A DNA stretch of 64,000 nucleotides, from the NCBI RefSeq assembly GCF_025153455.1, contig NZ_JANZNT010000001.1, positions 992,001 through 1,056,000 on the forward strand, in the 5' to 3' direction. Under the pieces are notes generated by a model. The model was not told the DNA's origin and did no database searches. It saw only the letters and a list, made by a program, of their open reading frames with translations. This stretch comes from Sphingomonas sp. BGYR3. GTDB lineage: Bacteria; Pseudomonadota; Alphaproteobacteria; Sphingomonadales; Sphingomonadaceae. The translations under genes were made by a program, and so were the position numbers. Positions 45,883-54,308 of the stretch are shown here, one piece after another. The stretch's first letter is position 1. Every line of letters begins with the position of its first letter.

Positions 45883-47583
45883 ATGGAGGCAGGGGCAGAC
45901 CGACTTCGCTGGTGGCAGACACGCTGGTTCGTATGGGCGGCGGCGCTTGCCTGTGCGATCCCGATGCTGTGGCCGCAGGTGCCGCCGCTGCTGGACCTGC
46001 CCGGCCATATCGGGCGGTATCGGGTGCAGCAGATGTGGGGCGAAATGCCCCATCTGGCCGAATGGTACCGGTTCGACTGGCAGTTGATCGGCAATCTGGG
46101 CGTCGACCTGCTCGTTTTTGTGCTGGAACCGATTCTGGGCCTGGAACCGGCGGTCAAGGCGATCGTCATCACCATCCCGCCGCTGACCGCGCTGGGCCTG
46201 CTGTGGATCGCGCGGGAGGTGCATGGGCGGGTGCCGGCCACGGCGCTGTTCGCCCTGCCGCTGGCGTACAGTTTTCCGCTGCATTTCGGCTTCGTCAATT
46301 TCGCGCTGTCGATGGCGCTGGCGCTCAACGCCTTTGCCCTGTGGTTGCGGCTGGCGCGTCTGGGCAAGCTGCGGCTGCGCAACTGGATCTTTCCGCCGAT
46401 CGCCTGCCTGATCTGGGTCACGCACACCTTTGGCTGGGGCACGCTGGGCGTTCTTGCCTTTTCGGCCGAACTGATCCGCCGCCACGACATGCGCGGGCCG
46501 GGCGGGGATTTCATCCAGCGGTGGGTAAAGCCTTGGTTCGTTGCCGGTATCCAGTGCCTCGTGCTGGCCCCGCCGGTCATCCTGATGATCGCATGGCGCA
46601 CCGGCCAGGCATCGGGGGCGACCACGGATTTCTTTAACTGGCAGGCCAAGATGATGTGGCTGACCATGGTCCTGCGCGACCGGTGGCAGCTGTTCGACCT
46701 GGCCAGTGTCGGCGTCCTGTATCTGGTGCTGTTCAAGGGGGTGCGCGATCCGAATATCGAATATTCGCGCAACCTCCTCATCTCGCTTGCCTTTCTGGCG
46801 CTGGTCTATGTCCTCTTGCCGCGCATCGTGTTCGGATCGGCCTATGCCGACATGCGCCTTGCGCCCTATCTGTTTGCCGTCGGCCTGATCGCGCTGCGCC
46901 CGAAACCGGGCCTGTCGATCCGCGGGGCATCGGTGCTGGCGGGGATCGGCCTTGCTTTTTTCCTGGTGCGGCTGGGCGGCACAACGGCAAGTTTCTACCT
47001 GTATGATCAGAGCTACAAGCGTGAGCTTGCCGCGCTGGAGGCATTGCCGCCCAAATCGCGGCTGATCACATTCGTCGGCGTGTCCTGTGCCCAACCCTGG
47101 GCCATGACGCGGGTCGAGCATCTGGCCGGGCTGGCGCTGGCGCGAAAGCTCGCCTTTGCCAACGATCAATGGTCGATGGTCGGTGGCCAGTTGATGACGA
47201 CGCGATACGCCGCCGGGCTGGGCTATGCGTCCGATCCGTCGGAACTGGTGACCAGTCACCAGTGCCGCCGCGAATGGTGGCGGCCGCTGGCCTGGGCGAT
47301 CACGCATTTCCCGCGCGATGCGTTCGATCATGTCTGGCTGATCCACGCCCCGCCCTATGACCAGCGGCTCAATCAGGGGCTGGTGCCGGTGTGGACCAAC
47401 GGGTCGAGCACGCTGTTTCGCGTCAATCCTGTCGTGCCGCCCGCCGTGGTGACGGTGGAAGACCTTGGCCCCTACGGCCCGTTCGCCATCGAGCGGCTGG
47501 CCCGGCGCGAGGTGCGGCTGCGCGAACTGCGTGACCGGATCGAACGGCGCGAGCTTGATCCCCCGAACGAGCGGGAACGGTAA
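45883..47583 (+). CDS. Multipass membrane protein of unknown function, paralogue B
   Basis: A 566-residue protein clearly paralogous to the preceding gene over its full length. The matching blocks are PPLLDLPGHIGRYRVQQMWG, IGNLGVD, GLEPAVKAIVI, REVHGRV, HFGFVNFALSMALALNAF, then CAQPWAMTRVEHLAGLALAR, and VWLIHAPPYDQRLNQGLVP. The gap to paralogue A is 68 bp, so tandem duplication is likely. An extra charged tail (RELRDRIERRELDPPNERER) follows the shared domain. It is convergent with the GNAT gene. Function unknown. Confidence 0.6.
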   Translation: MEAGADRLRWWQTRWFVWAAALACAIPMLWPQVPPLLDLPGHIGRYRVQQMWGEMPHLAEWYRFDWQLIGNLGVDLLVFVLEPILGLEPAVKAIVITIPPLTALGLLWIAREVHGRVPATALFALPLAYSFPLHFGFVNFALSMALALNAFALWLRLARLGKLRLRNWIFPPIACLIWVTHTFGWGTLGVLAFSAELIRRHDMRGPGGDFIQRWVKPWFVAGIQCLVLAPPVILMIAWRTGQASGATTDFFNWQAKMMWLTMVLRDRWQLFDLASVGVLYLVLFKGVRDPNIEYSRNLLISLAFLALVYVLLPRIVFGSAYADMRLAPYLFAVGLIALRPKPGLSIRGASVLAGIGLAFFLVRLGGTTASFYLYDQSYKRELAALEALPPKSRLITFVGVSCAQPWAMTRVEHLAGLALARKLAFANDQWSMVGGQLMTTRYAAGLGYASDPSELVTSHQCRREWWRPLAWAITHFPRDAFDHVWLIHAPPYDQRLNQGLVPVWTNGSSTLFRVNPVVPPAVVTVEDLGPYGPFAIERLARREVRLRELRDRIERRELDPPNERER

Positions 47584-47595
47584 GGGCCGCGATGC

Positions 47596-48732
47596 CTAAC
47601 CCCGCTTGAACGGGGTCATTTCGCCCAGAAACGCCTCTTCGCTTTCCATCGCCGCCGTCTCGCGCGCCAGAAAATCGGCGATGGCCCGGCGAAAACCGGC
47701 ATCCGGGATATAGTGGGCGGACCAGGTGGGCACGGGCGCATAGCCGCGCGCCAGCTTGTGCTCGCCCTGCGCCCCCGCCTCCACTCGCGCCAGCCCGCGT
47801 TCGATGGCGGCGTCAATCGCCTGATAATAGCACAGCTCGAAATGAAGGAAGGGCACGTCCTCGCGGCAGCCCCAATATCGGCCATAGAGCGCATCCGCCC
47901 CGATCAGGTTCAGCGCGCCCGCAATCGGCCGCCCGTCCCGCTCCGCCAGGATAAGCAGCACATCGTCCGCCATTTCCTGTCCCAGCAGGGTAAAGAAAGC
48001 GCGCGACAGATAGGGCCGACCCCATTTGCGCGCGCCCGTATCCTGATAGAAAACCCAAAAGGCGTCCCAATGCGCCTCGGTGATCGCCGCGCCGGTCAAG
48101 TGGCGGATGGTCAGCCCCTCCACCGCCGCCGCCCGTTCCTTGCGCAGGTTCTTGCGCTTGCGGCTGGCCAGATCGCCCAGGAAATCGTCGAACGAGCCAT
48201 AGCCGCGATTAGCCCAGTGGAACTGAACACCCCGCCGGATCATCCAGCCGGCGGCGCGAAACGCGTCGAGCTGCGCCTCCTCGACAAAGGTCGCATGGGC
48301 CGATGACAGGCCGTTCTGATCCGTCACCGCCTCGATCGCGGCGATCAGGCCGGGGGCCGCATCGGCATCGCGCAGCAACAGGCGCGCGCCCGGCACGGGG
48401 GTGAACGGCACCGCCACCTGAAGTTTCGGATAATAGCGCCCGCCGGCCCGTTCCCACGCATCGGCCCAGGCATGGTCGAACACATATTCGCCCTGGCTGT
48501 GCGATTTGCCATAGGCAGGCGCGATGGCGGCGGGGCGGCCATCCGCGCCATCGACGACGATGGGCAGCGGCTGCCAACCGGCCTGTGCCGACGCCGATCC
48601 CGACCGTTCAAGGATCGACAGGAACCGGTGGGACAGGAACGGATTGCCGGTGCCCGCGCACGCGTCCCATTCGGCCGCCGGAATGGCGGTTACGCTTTCG
48701 GCGATGCGGGCGGTGATGGGCCGGGCGGTCAC
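47596..48732 (-). CDS. GNAT/FemAB-like acyltransferase family protein
   Basis: A 378-residue protein. Its N-terminal part has NPFLSHRFLSILERSGSA and LQVAVPFTPVPGARLLL; its C-terminal half contains SRKRKNLRKERAAAV, AERDGRPIAGALNLIGADAL and GRYWGCREDVPFLHFELCYYQ. This matches the peptidogalycan-synthesis/FemAB-like branch of the GNAT fold (older name DUF482). Substrate unknown; a cell-envelope acyl or aminoacyl transfer is possible. The GTG at 48732 is chosen because it lies four bases after the mscS stop; a TTG at 48777 would overlap mscS by 41 bases. Last gene of the sseA operon. Confidence 0.78.
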   Translation of the reverse strand: MTARPITARIAESVTAIPAAEWDACAGTGNPFLSHRFLSILERSGSASAQAGWQPLPIVVDGADGRPAAIAPAYGKSHSQGEYVFDHAWADAWERAGGRYYPKLQVAVPFTPVPGARLLLRDADAAPGLIAAIEAVTDQNGLSSAHATFVEEAQLDAFRAAGWMIRRGVQFHWANRGYGSFDDFLGDLASRKRKNLRKERAAAVEGLTIRHLTGAAITEAHWDAFWVFYQDTGARKWGRPYLSRAFFTLLGQEMADDVLLILAERDGRPIAGALNLIGADALYGRYWGCREDVPFLHFELCYYQAIDAAIERGLARVEAGAQGEHKLARGYAPVPTWSAHYIPDAGFRRAIADFLARETAAMESEEAFLGEMTPFKRG

Positions 48733-48736
48733 GCCA

Positions 48737-50041
48737 TCAAGGTAGGGCGGCGTCGCTCGCCCGCAATGGCTGATCAAGCGGCGCGGGCTTCATTGTCACG
48801 ATCCGTTGCGGCAACGGCACCTCGACACCATGATCCTGAAATAGCCGCCACAGCCGGTTCAGCACATCCGACTTCACATTGCCGACGCCGCTTTCGGGAT
48901 CGTTGATCCAGACAAGGATTTCGAACGCAGCGCCATTTTCGGCAAAGGCGGTCATCCATACATTGGGCGCCGGGCTTTTCAGGACACGCGGGCTATCGGT
49001 CGCGGCCTGCATCATCAACTGCTGCGCCAGCGCCATGTCGCTGGAATAGGCGATGGTGACGGGGATGCGGATGCGCACGTCGCGGTCGGAAAAGGACCAG
49101 TTCTCGACCTCCTGCGTCATCAGGTTTTCGTTGGGGATCAGGTGTTCCTTGCCATCGCGCGTAATCACACTGACCGCGCGCACGCCGATCTTGTTCACCC
49201 AGCCGAAACTCTGGCCCACCACGATCACATCGCCCGGCTTGATCGACCGGTCCATCAACAAGATGATGCCGGCGATCAGGTTGCCGATGGTCTTTTGCAG
49301 GCCGAAGCCCACCGCCAGGCCGAATGCGCCAGAAAAAATCGCAAGGCTGGTCAGGTCGATCGACAACAGGTCGATGCCGACAAAGAACGCGATGACGACC
49401 ACCGCAATGCCGGCCAGTTTCTGGAACAGCAGCTTTTGCGTCGGATCGAATGCGCGCGATCCGCTGATCGAATGGGCGATCAGCTTGTTGGTCAGCCGGG
49501 CGATGGCGAACAGGGTGACGCCGGCGATGGTGATCGTGACCAGATCGAGGAGGGAAATGCGGCGGCTACCCACCTGAACCGCCAGCGAATCGAGCAGTTC
49601 CGTGACCGGCGTCAGGCCGCCGACCGCGCGGGTGAAGATCGCGACAAAGACGAACAGGCCGACCGCCCAGGCCAGCCCGCCCACCACGCGCAGACCGCGC
49701 AGGATCTGGATCACGCCGCGCGCCGCCGCGATGCTCCAGACAAGGCCGATCAGCAGCGTGGCAAGGCCCGACCATGGCCACAGCCGGTTGGCAATGGCCA
49801 GCATCAGCGCGATGGTCAGATGGCGCAGGATGGGGGCGATGCGGGGCAGGATCGGCGTGCCCTGAAATCCCGTCCGCTCGCCCAGCATGGACACCAGTGC
49901 CGGGCCGATCCAGCGCGCGGCGGCCCAACCCGCAATCAGCGCCAGGCCAATGATGCCCAGCGCCACCGCCGCCTCGACCAGTTCCGGCCCGTCGGGCACG
50001 TCGATGCCGCGCGCGACCAGCCAGGCGCCGATGCCGTTCAT
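48737..50041 (-). CDS. MscS-type mechanosensitive channel
   Basis: A 434-residue inner-membrane channel that opens on membrane tension during hypo-osmotic shock. Several N-terminal helices precede the pore-lining segment GAFGLAVGFGLQKTIGNLIAGI and the beta-domain start RSIKPGDVIVVGQSFGWVNKIG. A cytoplasmic cage follows. It is longer than E. coli MscS (286 residues) by the extra helices and belongs to the wider MscS superfamily. Its ATG overlaps the metC stop (ATGA). Confidence 0.92.
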   Translation of the reverse strand: MNGIGAWLVARGIDVPDGPELVEAAVALGIIGLALIAGWAAARWIGPALVSMLGERTGFQGTPILPRIAPILRHLTIALMLAIANRLWPWSGLATLLIGLVWSIAAARGVIQILRGLRVVGGLAWAVGLFVFVAIFTRAVGGLTPVTELLDSLAVQVGSRRISLLDLVTITIAGVTLFAIARLTNKLIAHSISGSRAFDPTQKLLFQKLAGIAVVVIAFFVGIDLLSIDLTSLAIFSGAFGLAVGFGLQKTIGNLIAGIILLMDRSIKPGDVIVVGQSFGWVNKIGVRAVSVITRDGKEHLIPNENLMTQEVENWSFSDRDVRIRIPVTIAYSSDMALAQQLMMQAATDSPRVLKSPAPNVWMTAFAENGAAFEILVWINDPESGVGNVKSDVLNRLWRLFQDHGVEVPLPQRIVTMKPAPLDQPLRASDAALP

Positions 50042-51237
50042 GCCGTGATGGATCGCCAGGCCGCAAAGCCGCGATCGAGATCGGCGATCAGGTCGTCCGG
50101 ATCCTCCAGCCCGATTTGCAGGCGCACCACCGGCCCCTCTGCCTGCCAGCGGGTCGCGCTGCGATGCCGCTGCGGATCGACGGGCAGCGCCAGGCTTTCA
50201 AAGCCGCCCCAGCTATAGCCGATGCCGAACAGGCCCAACGTGTCAATGAACGCCGCCCGCGCCCGGTCGCTGCCACCCGCAAGCACGATGCTGAACAGGG
50301 CTGACGCACCGCGAAAATCCCGCTGGAACAGGGCATGGCCCGGGCAATCGGACAGGGCGGGGTGCAGCACCCGCGCCACCTCTTCCCGCCCCTTCAGCCA
50401 TTCGGCGATCCTGAGTGCCGCCGCCCCCTGTTGCGCCAGCCGGACGCCCATGGTGCGCAGCCCCCGCGCGCCAAGCCAGGCATCGTCGGGGCTGGCTGTC
50501 TGGCCCAGTTGATGGCTGACGGTGCGCAGCGCGTCGAAACGGCCCGGCCCTGCGGTGACGCTGCCCAGCATCACGTCGCTGTGCCCGACGACATATTTGG
50601 TGCAGGCCATGATCGAATAATCGACCCCCATGCCGATGGCGGGCAGCAACAGCGGCGTCGCCCAGGTATTGTCGATCAGCGTGGTCAGCCCCCGCGCCTT
50701 GGCCACCGCGACGATGGCGGGCACATCCTGCACCTCGAACGTCAGGCTGCCGGGGCTCTCCATGAAGATGGCGCGGGTGGCAGGGCCGATCAGGTCGGCG
50801 ATTCCCGCGCCGATCTGCGGGTCGTAATAGCGCGTCGCCACCCCGAACCGGGCCAGGAAATGATCGCAGAAGCTGCGCGTCGGGTCATAGGCGCTGTCGG
50901 TCATCAACAGCTCGTCGCCGGGGTTGAGACAGGCGAGCAACGCTGCCGATACCGCCGCCACGCCGGACGGATAGAGGAACGTCGCCTCTGCCTCCGGCTC
51001 CAGCTGCGTCAGCGCGTCGGCCAGCGACCATTGGGTCGGCGTGCCGCGCCGGCCATAGAACAGCCTGTGATGCGTATCCGCCCCGCCCCGCGCGCGCAGT
51101 TCGGCGACGCTGTCATACAGGATCGTTGACGCGCGCCAGACCGGCGGATTGACGATGCCGTTGGTCCATTCCGCGCGCCGGCCGCCGGTGATCAGGCGGG
51201 TTGCAGGGCGTTGATCGTCGGGCGGCGTCTTGCTCAC
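50038..51237 (-). CDS. metC: Cystathionine beta-lyase, PLP-dependent
   Basis: A 399-residue fold-type I PLP enzyme that cleaves cystathionine to homocysteine, pyruvate and ammonia. Features are FLYPSGVAAVSAALLA, DNTWATPLLLPAIGMGVDYS, the PLP lysine in SIMACTKYVVGHSDVMLG, and SGVQLGTAS-like turns near the C terminus. The family includes cystathionine gamma-synthase and homocysteine lyases, so other substrates in sulfur metabolism are possible. The GTG at 51237 overlaps the sseA stop by GTGA. Both enzymes handle sulfur compounds. Confidence 0.87.
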   Translation of the reverse strand: MSKTPPDDQRPATRLITGGRRAEWTNGIVNPPVWRASTILYDSVAELRARGGADTHHRLFYGRRGTPTQWSLADALTQLEPEAEATFLYPSGVAAVSAALLACLNPGDELLMTDSAYDPTRSFCDHFLARFGVATRYYDPQIGAGIADLIGPATRAIFMESPGSLTFEVQDVPAIVAVAKARGLTTLIDNTWATPLLLPAIGMGVDYSIMACTKYVVGHSDVMLGSVTAGPGRFDALRTVSHQLGQTASPDDAWLGARGLRTMGVRLAQQGAAALRIAEWLKGREEVARVLHPALSDCPGHALFQRDFRGASALFSIVLAGGSDRARAAFIDTLGLFGIGYSWGGFESLALPVDPQRHRSATRWQAEGPVVRLQIGLEDPDDLIADLDRGFAAWRSITA

Positions 51238-52064
51238 GCAGTCACTTCCTTTGGGGTTTCGGGGTCGATGCCCCATTCGGACCAGCTGCCGTCATACAGC
51301 GCGCCGCCCTGCCCGATCCGGTCCAGCCCGAACAGCAGAACAGATGCGGTGATGCCCGATCCGCAGCTGGCGACGATGGGGCGGTCAAGGTCGATGCCCG
51401 CCGCATCGAATTCGGCGCGGATGGCGTCCGGCGACTTCCACGTCCCGTCGGCCTGAAACATCCGGCCATAGGGCAGGTTCAGCGCGCCGGGGATATGCCC
51501 CGCCGCAACGCCGGGCCGGGGATCGGCCTCTGCCCCCGAAAACCGGGGTGCGCCGCGCGCGTCGACCACCTGTTCCGCACCGCTCGTCACATTGGCCAGC
51601 ATCGCCGCCTTGTCGCGCACCGCATCGATTGCCGGTCGCGGGGTAAAGGTTGCGGGACATGGCCGGTGGTCCCCCGCCTCGGTCGGCCGGGCCTCCGCCC
51701 GCCATTTGGCCAATCCGCCGTCGAGAATGGCGACATCGGCAAAGCCCATCGTCCGCAGCATCCACCACGCGCGGGCGGCAGTGCGGATGTCGCTGTCGTC
51801 GTACAGGACAACGCGCCGCCCCTCGCCAATGCCCAGCGCGCCCATCGCGGCGGCGAACGCATCCGGCCGGGGCAGCATCATCGGCGCAGGGTGATCCGGG
51901 TCGGCCAGCGCCTTCAGGTTCAGGAACACCGCACCCGGAATATGCGCGGCGGCGAATTCGGCGGCGGCATCGCGGGGCGTCAGGTGATAGCTTGCATCCG
52001 CGATCACCAGATCGGGGTCTGCCAGATGCCCGGCCAGCCATTCGGTCGATACCAGCGTTTCCAT
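51234..52064 (-). CDS. sseA: 3-mercaptopyruvate sulfurtransferase (SseA)
   Basis: A 276-residue protein with two rhodanese domains. The N-terminal one is inactive and begins LVSTEWLAGHLADPDLVIAD; the C-terminal one has the catalytic loop VASCGSGITASV, of the CGSGVT type that marks mercaptopyruvate sulfurtransferase rather than thiosulfate sulfurtransferase. It moves sulfur from 3-mercaptopyruvate to thiols or cyanide. It is the first gene of a tight four-gene operon with metC, mscS and a GNAT gene. Confidence 0.92.
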   Translation of the reverse strand: METLVSTEWLAGHLADPDLVIADASYHLTPRDAAAEFAAAHIPGAVFLNLKALADPDHPAPMMLPRPDAFAAAMGALGIGEGRRVVLYDDSDIRTAARAWWMLRTMGFADVAILDGGLAKWRAEARPTEAGDHRPCPATFTPRPAIDAVRDKAAMLANVTSGAEQVVDARGAPRFSGAEADPRPGVAAGHIPGALNLPYGRMFQADGTWKSPDAIRAEFDAAGIDLDRPIVASCGSGITASVLLFGLDRIGQGGALYDGSWSEWGIDPETPKEVTA

Positions 52065-52118
52065 GCGCGCCTCCTTGCCTCCACCCCTAACCGCTTGGAT
52101 GGCGGCAAGTCGAGAGCG

Positions 52119-53672
52119 TCAAACCCGCTCGCCCGCATCCAGCCGTTTCAGGAAATGCGCGGCCTGCGCCTTCAGCGCGCGCTTGTCGTCGTCTTTCATC
52201 TTGGCCCAGTTGCGGTAGGGCATGGCAAGCCGCTGATTCTTGCCCAGCTTATCCTCGTTCCGGTCCAGAAAATCCCAGTAAAGCGCATTGTACGGGCACG
52301 CTTTCGGCCCGGTCCGCTGTTTGACGTCGTACCGGCAATGCCCGCAATAATCGCTCATCCGGTCGATATACGCACCCGACGCGGCATAGGGTTTCGATGC
52401 CAGCAGGCCACCATCGCCAAACTGGCTCATGCCCAGCGTATTGGGCGCCTCCACCCATTCATAGGCATCGGCATACACCTCAAGATACCATCGTTGCACA
52501 TCGGCCGGGTCCGCCCCGATCAGCAGCGCGAAATTGCCCGTCACCATCAACCGCTGGATATGATGGGCATAGGCGAAATCCAGCGTCTGGCCGATCGCCT
52601 GCGACAGGCAGTGCATGTCGGTTTCGCCGGTCCAGTAAAAGGGTGGGAGCGGCCGTTTGGCGTCCAGGAAGTTGCGGGCGGTATAGTCCGGCCCCTCCCG
52701 CCAATAGATGCCGCGCACATATTCGCGCCAGCCGATGATCTGACGGATAAAGCCCTCCACCGCGTTCAGTGGCGCGCGGCCCTCGACATATTCCGCCTCC
52801 GCCAGCCGGCACAGCGCCAGCGGATCGAGCAGGCCGCAGTTGAGATAGGGCGACAGGATCGAGTGCCACAGGAACGGCTCACCGGTCAGCATCGCATCCT
52901 GATAATCGCCGAACCGGGGCAGCGCGTGGCGAATGAAATGCGCCTGCTGCGCCAGGGCATCCGCGCGCGTCACGGCAAAATCAAATCCGTCGAGCCTGCC
53001 GGGATGATCGGAAAACCGGTCCGCGACAAGGCTGAGCACCGCCTTTGTCCCCGCGTCCGGCGCAAAGGACAGCGGCCGTGGCATCAACAGGTCGCGGGTC
53101 GCGGGCTTTCGGTTTTCCTTGTCGTAATTCCACTCCCCGCCCTCCGGCTTGCCGTCCGCATCCAGCAACAGGCCCGTCTTGCGGCGCATCTCGCGATAGA
53201 AAAACTCCATGCGCAGCTGCTTGCGCCCCTCGGCCCAAGCGTCGAAATCGGCATGGTCGGCGATGAACCGGTCATCCTCGCGGATCTCCACCGCGCATCC
53301 GAACTTGTCGGCCCATTGGTCCTGCGCCTGGCGCACCCGCCATTCGCCCCCTTCGGTCGCCACGATCCGTTTCGGCGCGTGCCGTTCGGCCGCGCGCGCC
53401 AGCTCGCCCGTAAAGCTGCCGGCATTGGCGGGATCATCGAGCGCGATGTAATCGACGGTCCATCCCGCCGCCCGCAGCGCTTCGGCATGGTGGCGCATCG
53501 CGGCGAACAGGAACGCGATCTTTCGGACGTGATGGCGGACATAGGTAGCCTCCTCATCCACCTCCATCATCAGAATGACGCTGGTCTTGGGGTCCGCATC
53601 CTTCAGGGCGGACAGGCCGAAACTCAGCTGATCGCCCAGCACCGGGATCAGCGTGTCGATGCCCCGTTCCAT
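52119..53672 (-). CDS. phrB: Cryptochrome/photolyase family protein, FeS-BCP type, likely (6-4) photolyase
   Basis: A 517-residue flavoprotein. The N-terminal Rossmann-like antenna domain starts [20 protein letters not shown]. The FAD-binding helical part contains [32 protein letters not shown] and [10 protein letters not shown]. The C terminus has the [4Fe-4S] cysteines in [20 protein letters not shown], with the fourth in YLNCGLL. This matches the bacterial FeS-BCP photolyases that repair (6-4) lesions. The start at 53672 ([10 protein letters not shown]) suits the family; 14 more residues are open upstream. It diverges from queF across 31 bp. Confidence 0.9.
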   Translation of the reverse strand: MERGIDTLIPVLGDQLSFGLSALKDADPKTSVILMMEVDEEATYVRHHVRKIAFLFAAMRHHAEALRAAGWTVDYIALDDPANAGSFTGELARAAERHAPKRIVATEGGEWRVRQAQDQWADKFGCAVEIREDDRFIADHADFDAWAEGRKQLRMEFFYREMRRKTGLLLDADGKPEGGEWNYDKENRKPATRDLLMPRPLSFAPDAGTKAVLSLVADRFSDHPGRLDGFDFAVTRADALAQQAHFIRHALPRFGDYQDAMLTGEPFLWHSILSPYLNCGLLDPLALCRLAEAEYVEGRAPLNAVEGFIRQIIGWREYVRGIYWREGPDYTARNFLDAKRPLPPFYWTGETDMHCLSQAIGQTLDFAYAHHIQRLMVTGNFALLIGADPADVQRWYLEVYADAYEWVEAPNTLGMSQFGDGGLLASKPYAASGAYIDRMSDYCGHCRYDVKQRTGPKACPYNALYWDFLDRNEDKLGKNQRLAMPYRNWAKMKDDDKRALKAQAAHFLKRLDAGERV

Positions 53673-53703
53673 TCCGCCCCGTTCCTTCCTAAATGCGCGA
53701 ACC

Positions 53704-54150
53704 ATGACACCCAAATTCCTTGGCCAGACCGCCGACCTGCCCCAGACCCCCGAAGAAGCGGTGCTGGATTATGTCCCCAACCCGCAGGCCGGGCAGCTGT
53801 ATCTGGTGCGCTTCGTCGCGCCGGAATTCACCTCGCTCTGCCCCGTGACGGCGCAGCCCGATTTCGCCCATCTGGTGATCGATTACGCCCCGGACCAGAC
53901 CATCGTCGAATCCAAATCGCTGAAACTGTTCCTGGGCAGCTTTCGCAACCATCAGGCGTTTCACGAAAACTGCACGGTCGGCATCGGTCGCCGCCTGTTT
54001 GATGAAATGAAGCCGAAATGGCTGCGCATCGGCGGATACTGGTATCCGCGCGGCGGCATTCCCATCGACGTGTTCTGGCAATCGGGCGAACCGCCGGCCG
54101 GGCTGTGGCTGCCGGATCAGGGCGTGCCGGGATATCGCGGCCGCGGGTGA
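53704..54150 (+). CDS. queF: NADPH-dependent 7-cyano-7-deazaguanine reductase
   Basis: A 148-residue enzyme that reduces the nitrile of preQ0 to the aminomethyl of preQ1, a step of queuosine synthesis. It is the short, unimodular type. The catalytic Cys is in [13 protein letters not shown], with the nearby Asp; substrate contacts come from [21 protein letters not shown] and the Arg/Gly-rich [16 protein letters not shown]. The ATG at 53704 is the likely start. It shares its promoter region with the photolyase gene. Confidence 0.93.
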   Translation: MTPKFLGQTADLPQTPEEAVLDYVPNPQAGQLYLVRFVAPEFTSLCPVTAQPDFAHLVIDYAPDQTIVESKSLKLFLGSFRNHQAFHENCTVGIGRRLFDEMKPKWLRIGGYWYPRGGIPIDVFWQSGEPPAGLWLPDQGVPGYRGRG

Positions 54151-54192
54151 GTCGCGCAGGCCGCACCATCGGCGGCGCTTAACAGTTGAAAA

Positions 54193-54233
54193 TTGCATCA
54201 TTTTGTTTCTGTTGCACCGCAGCATCGATGCAA
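54193..54233. promoter_or_regulatory. Inverted repeat upstream of the GT4 gene
   Basis: TTGCATC at 54193-54199 and GATGCAA at 54227-54233 face each other in an AT-richer gap, with a further TTGCACC between. The overlapping ATCGATGCAAC matches GTTGCATCGA in the receptor control region at about 30037-30046 on the other strand. An operator is possible. Confidence 0.3.
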
Positions 54234-54308
54234 CCATAGTGTTCATCCGGGGTTTAGGTTCGGGTGCCGCCGCGTGGCACCCACCTAACAGATCAGGGAT
54301 AGAGCATT

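Noticed and set aside
51201..54002. A 933-codon plus-strand frame across metC, sseA and the photolyase
   Set aside because: It would cross three well-supported genes on the other strand and has no coherent domain.
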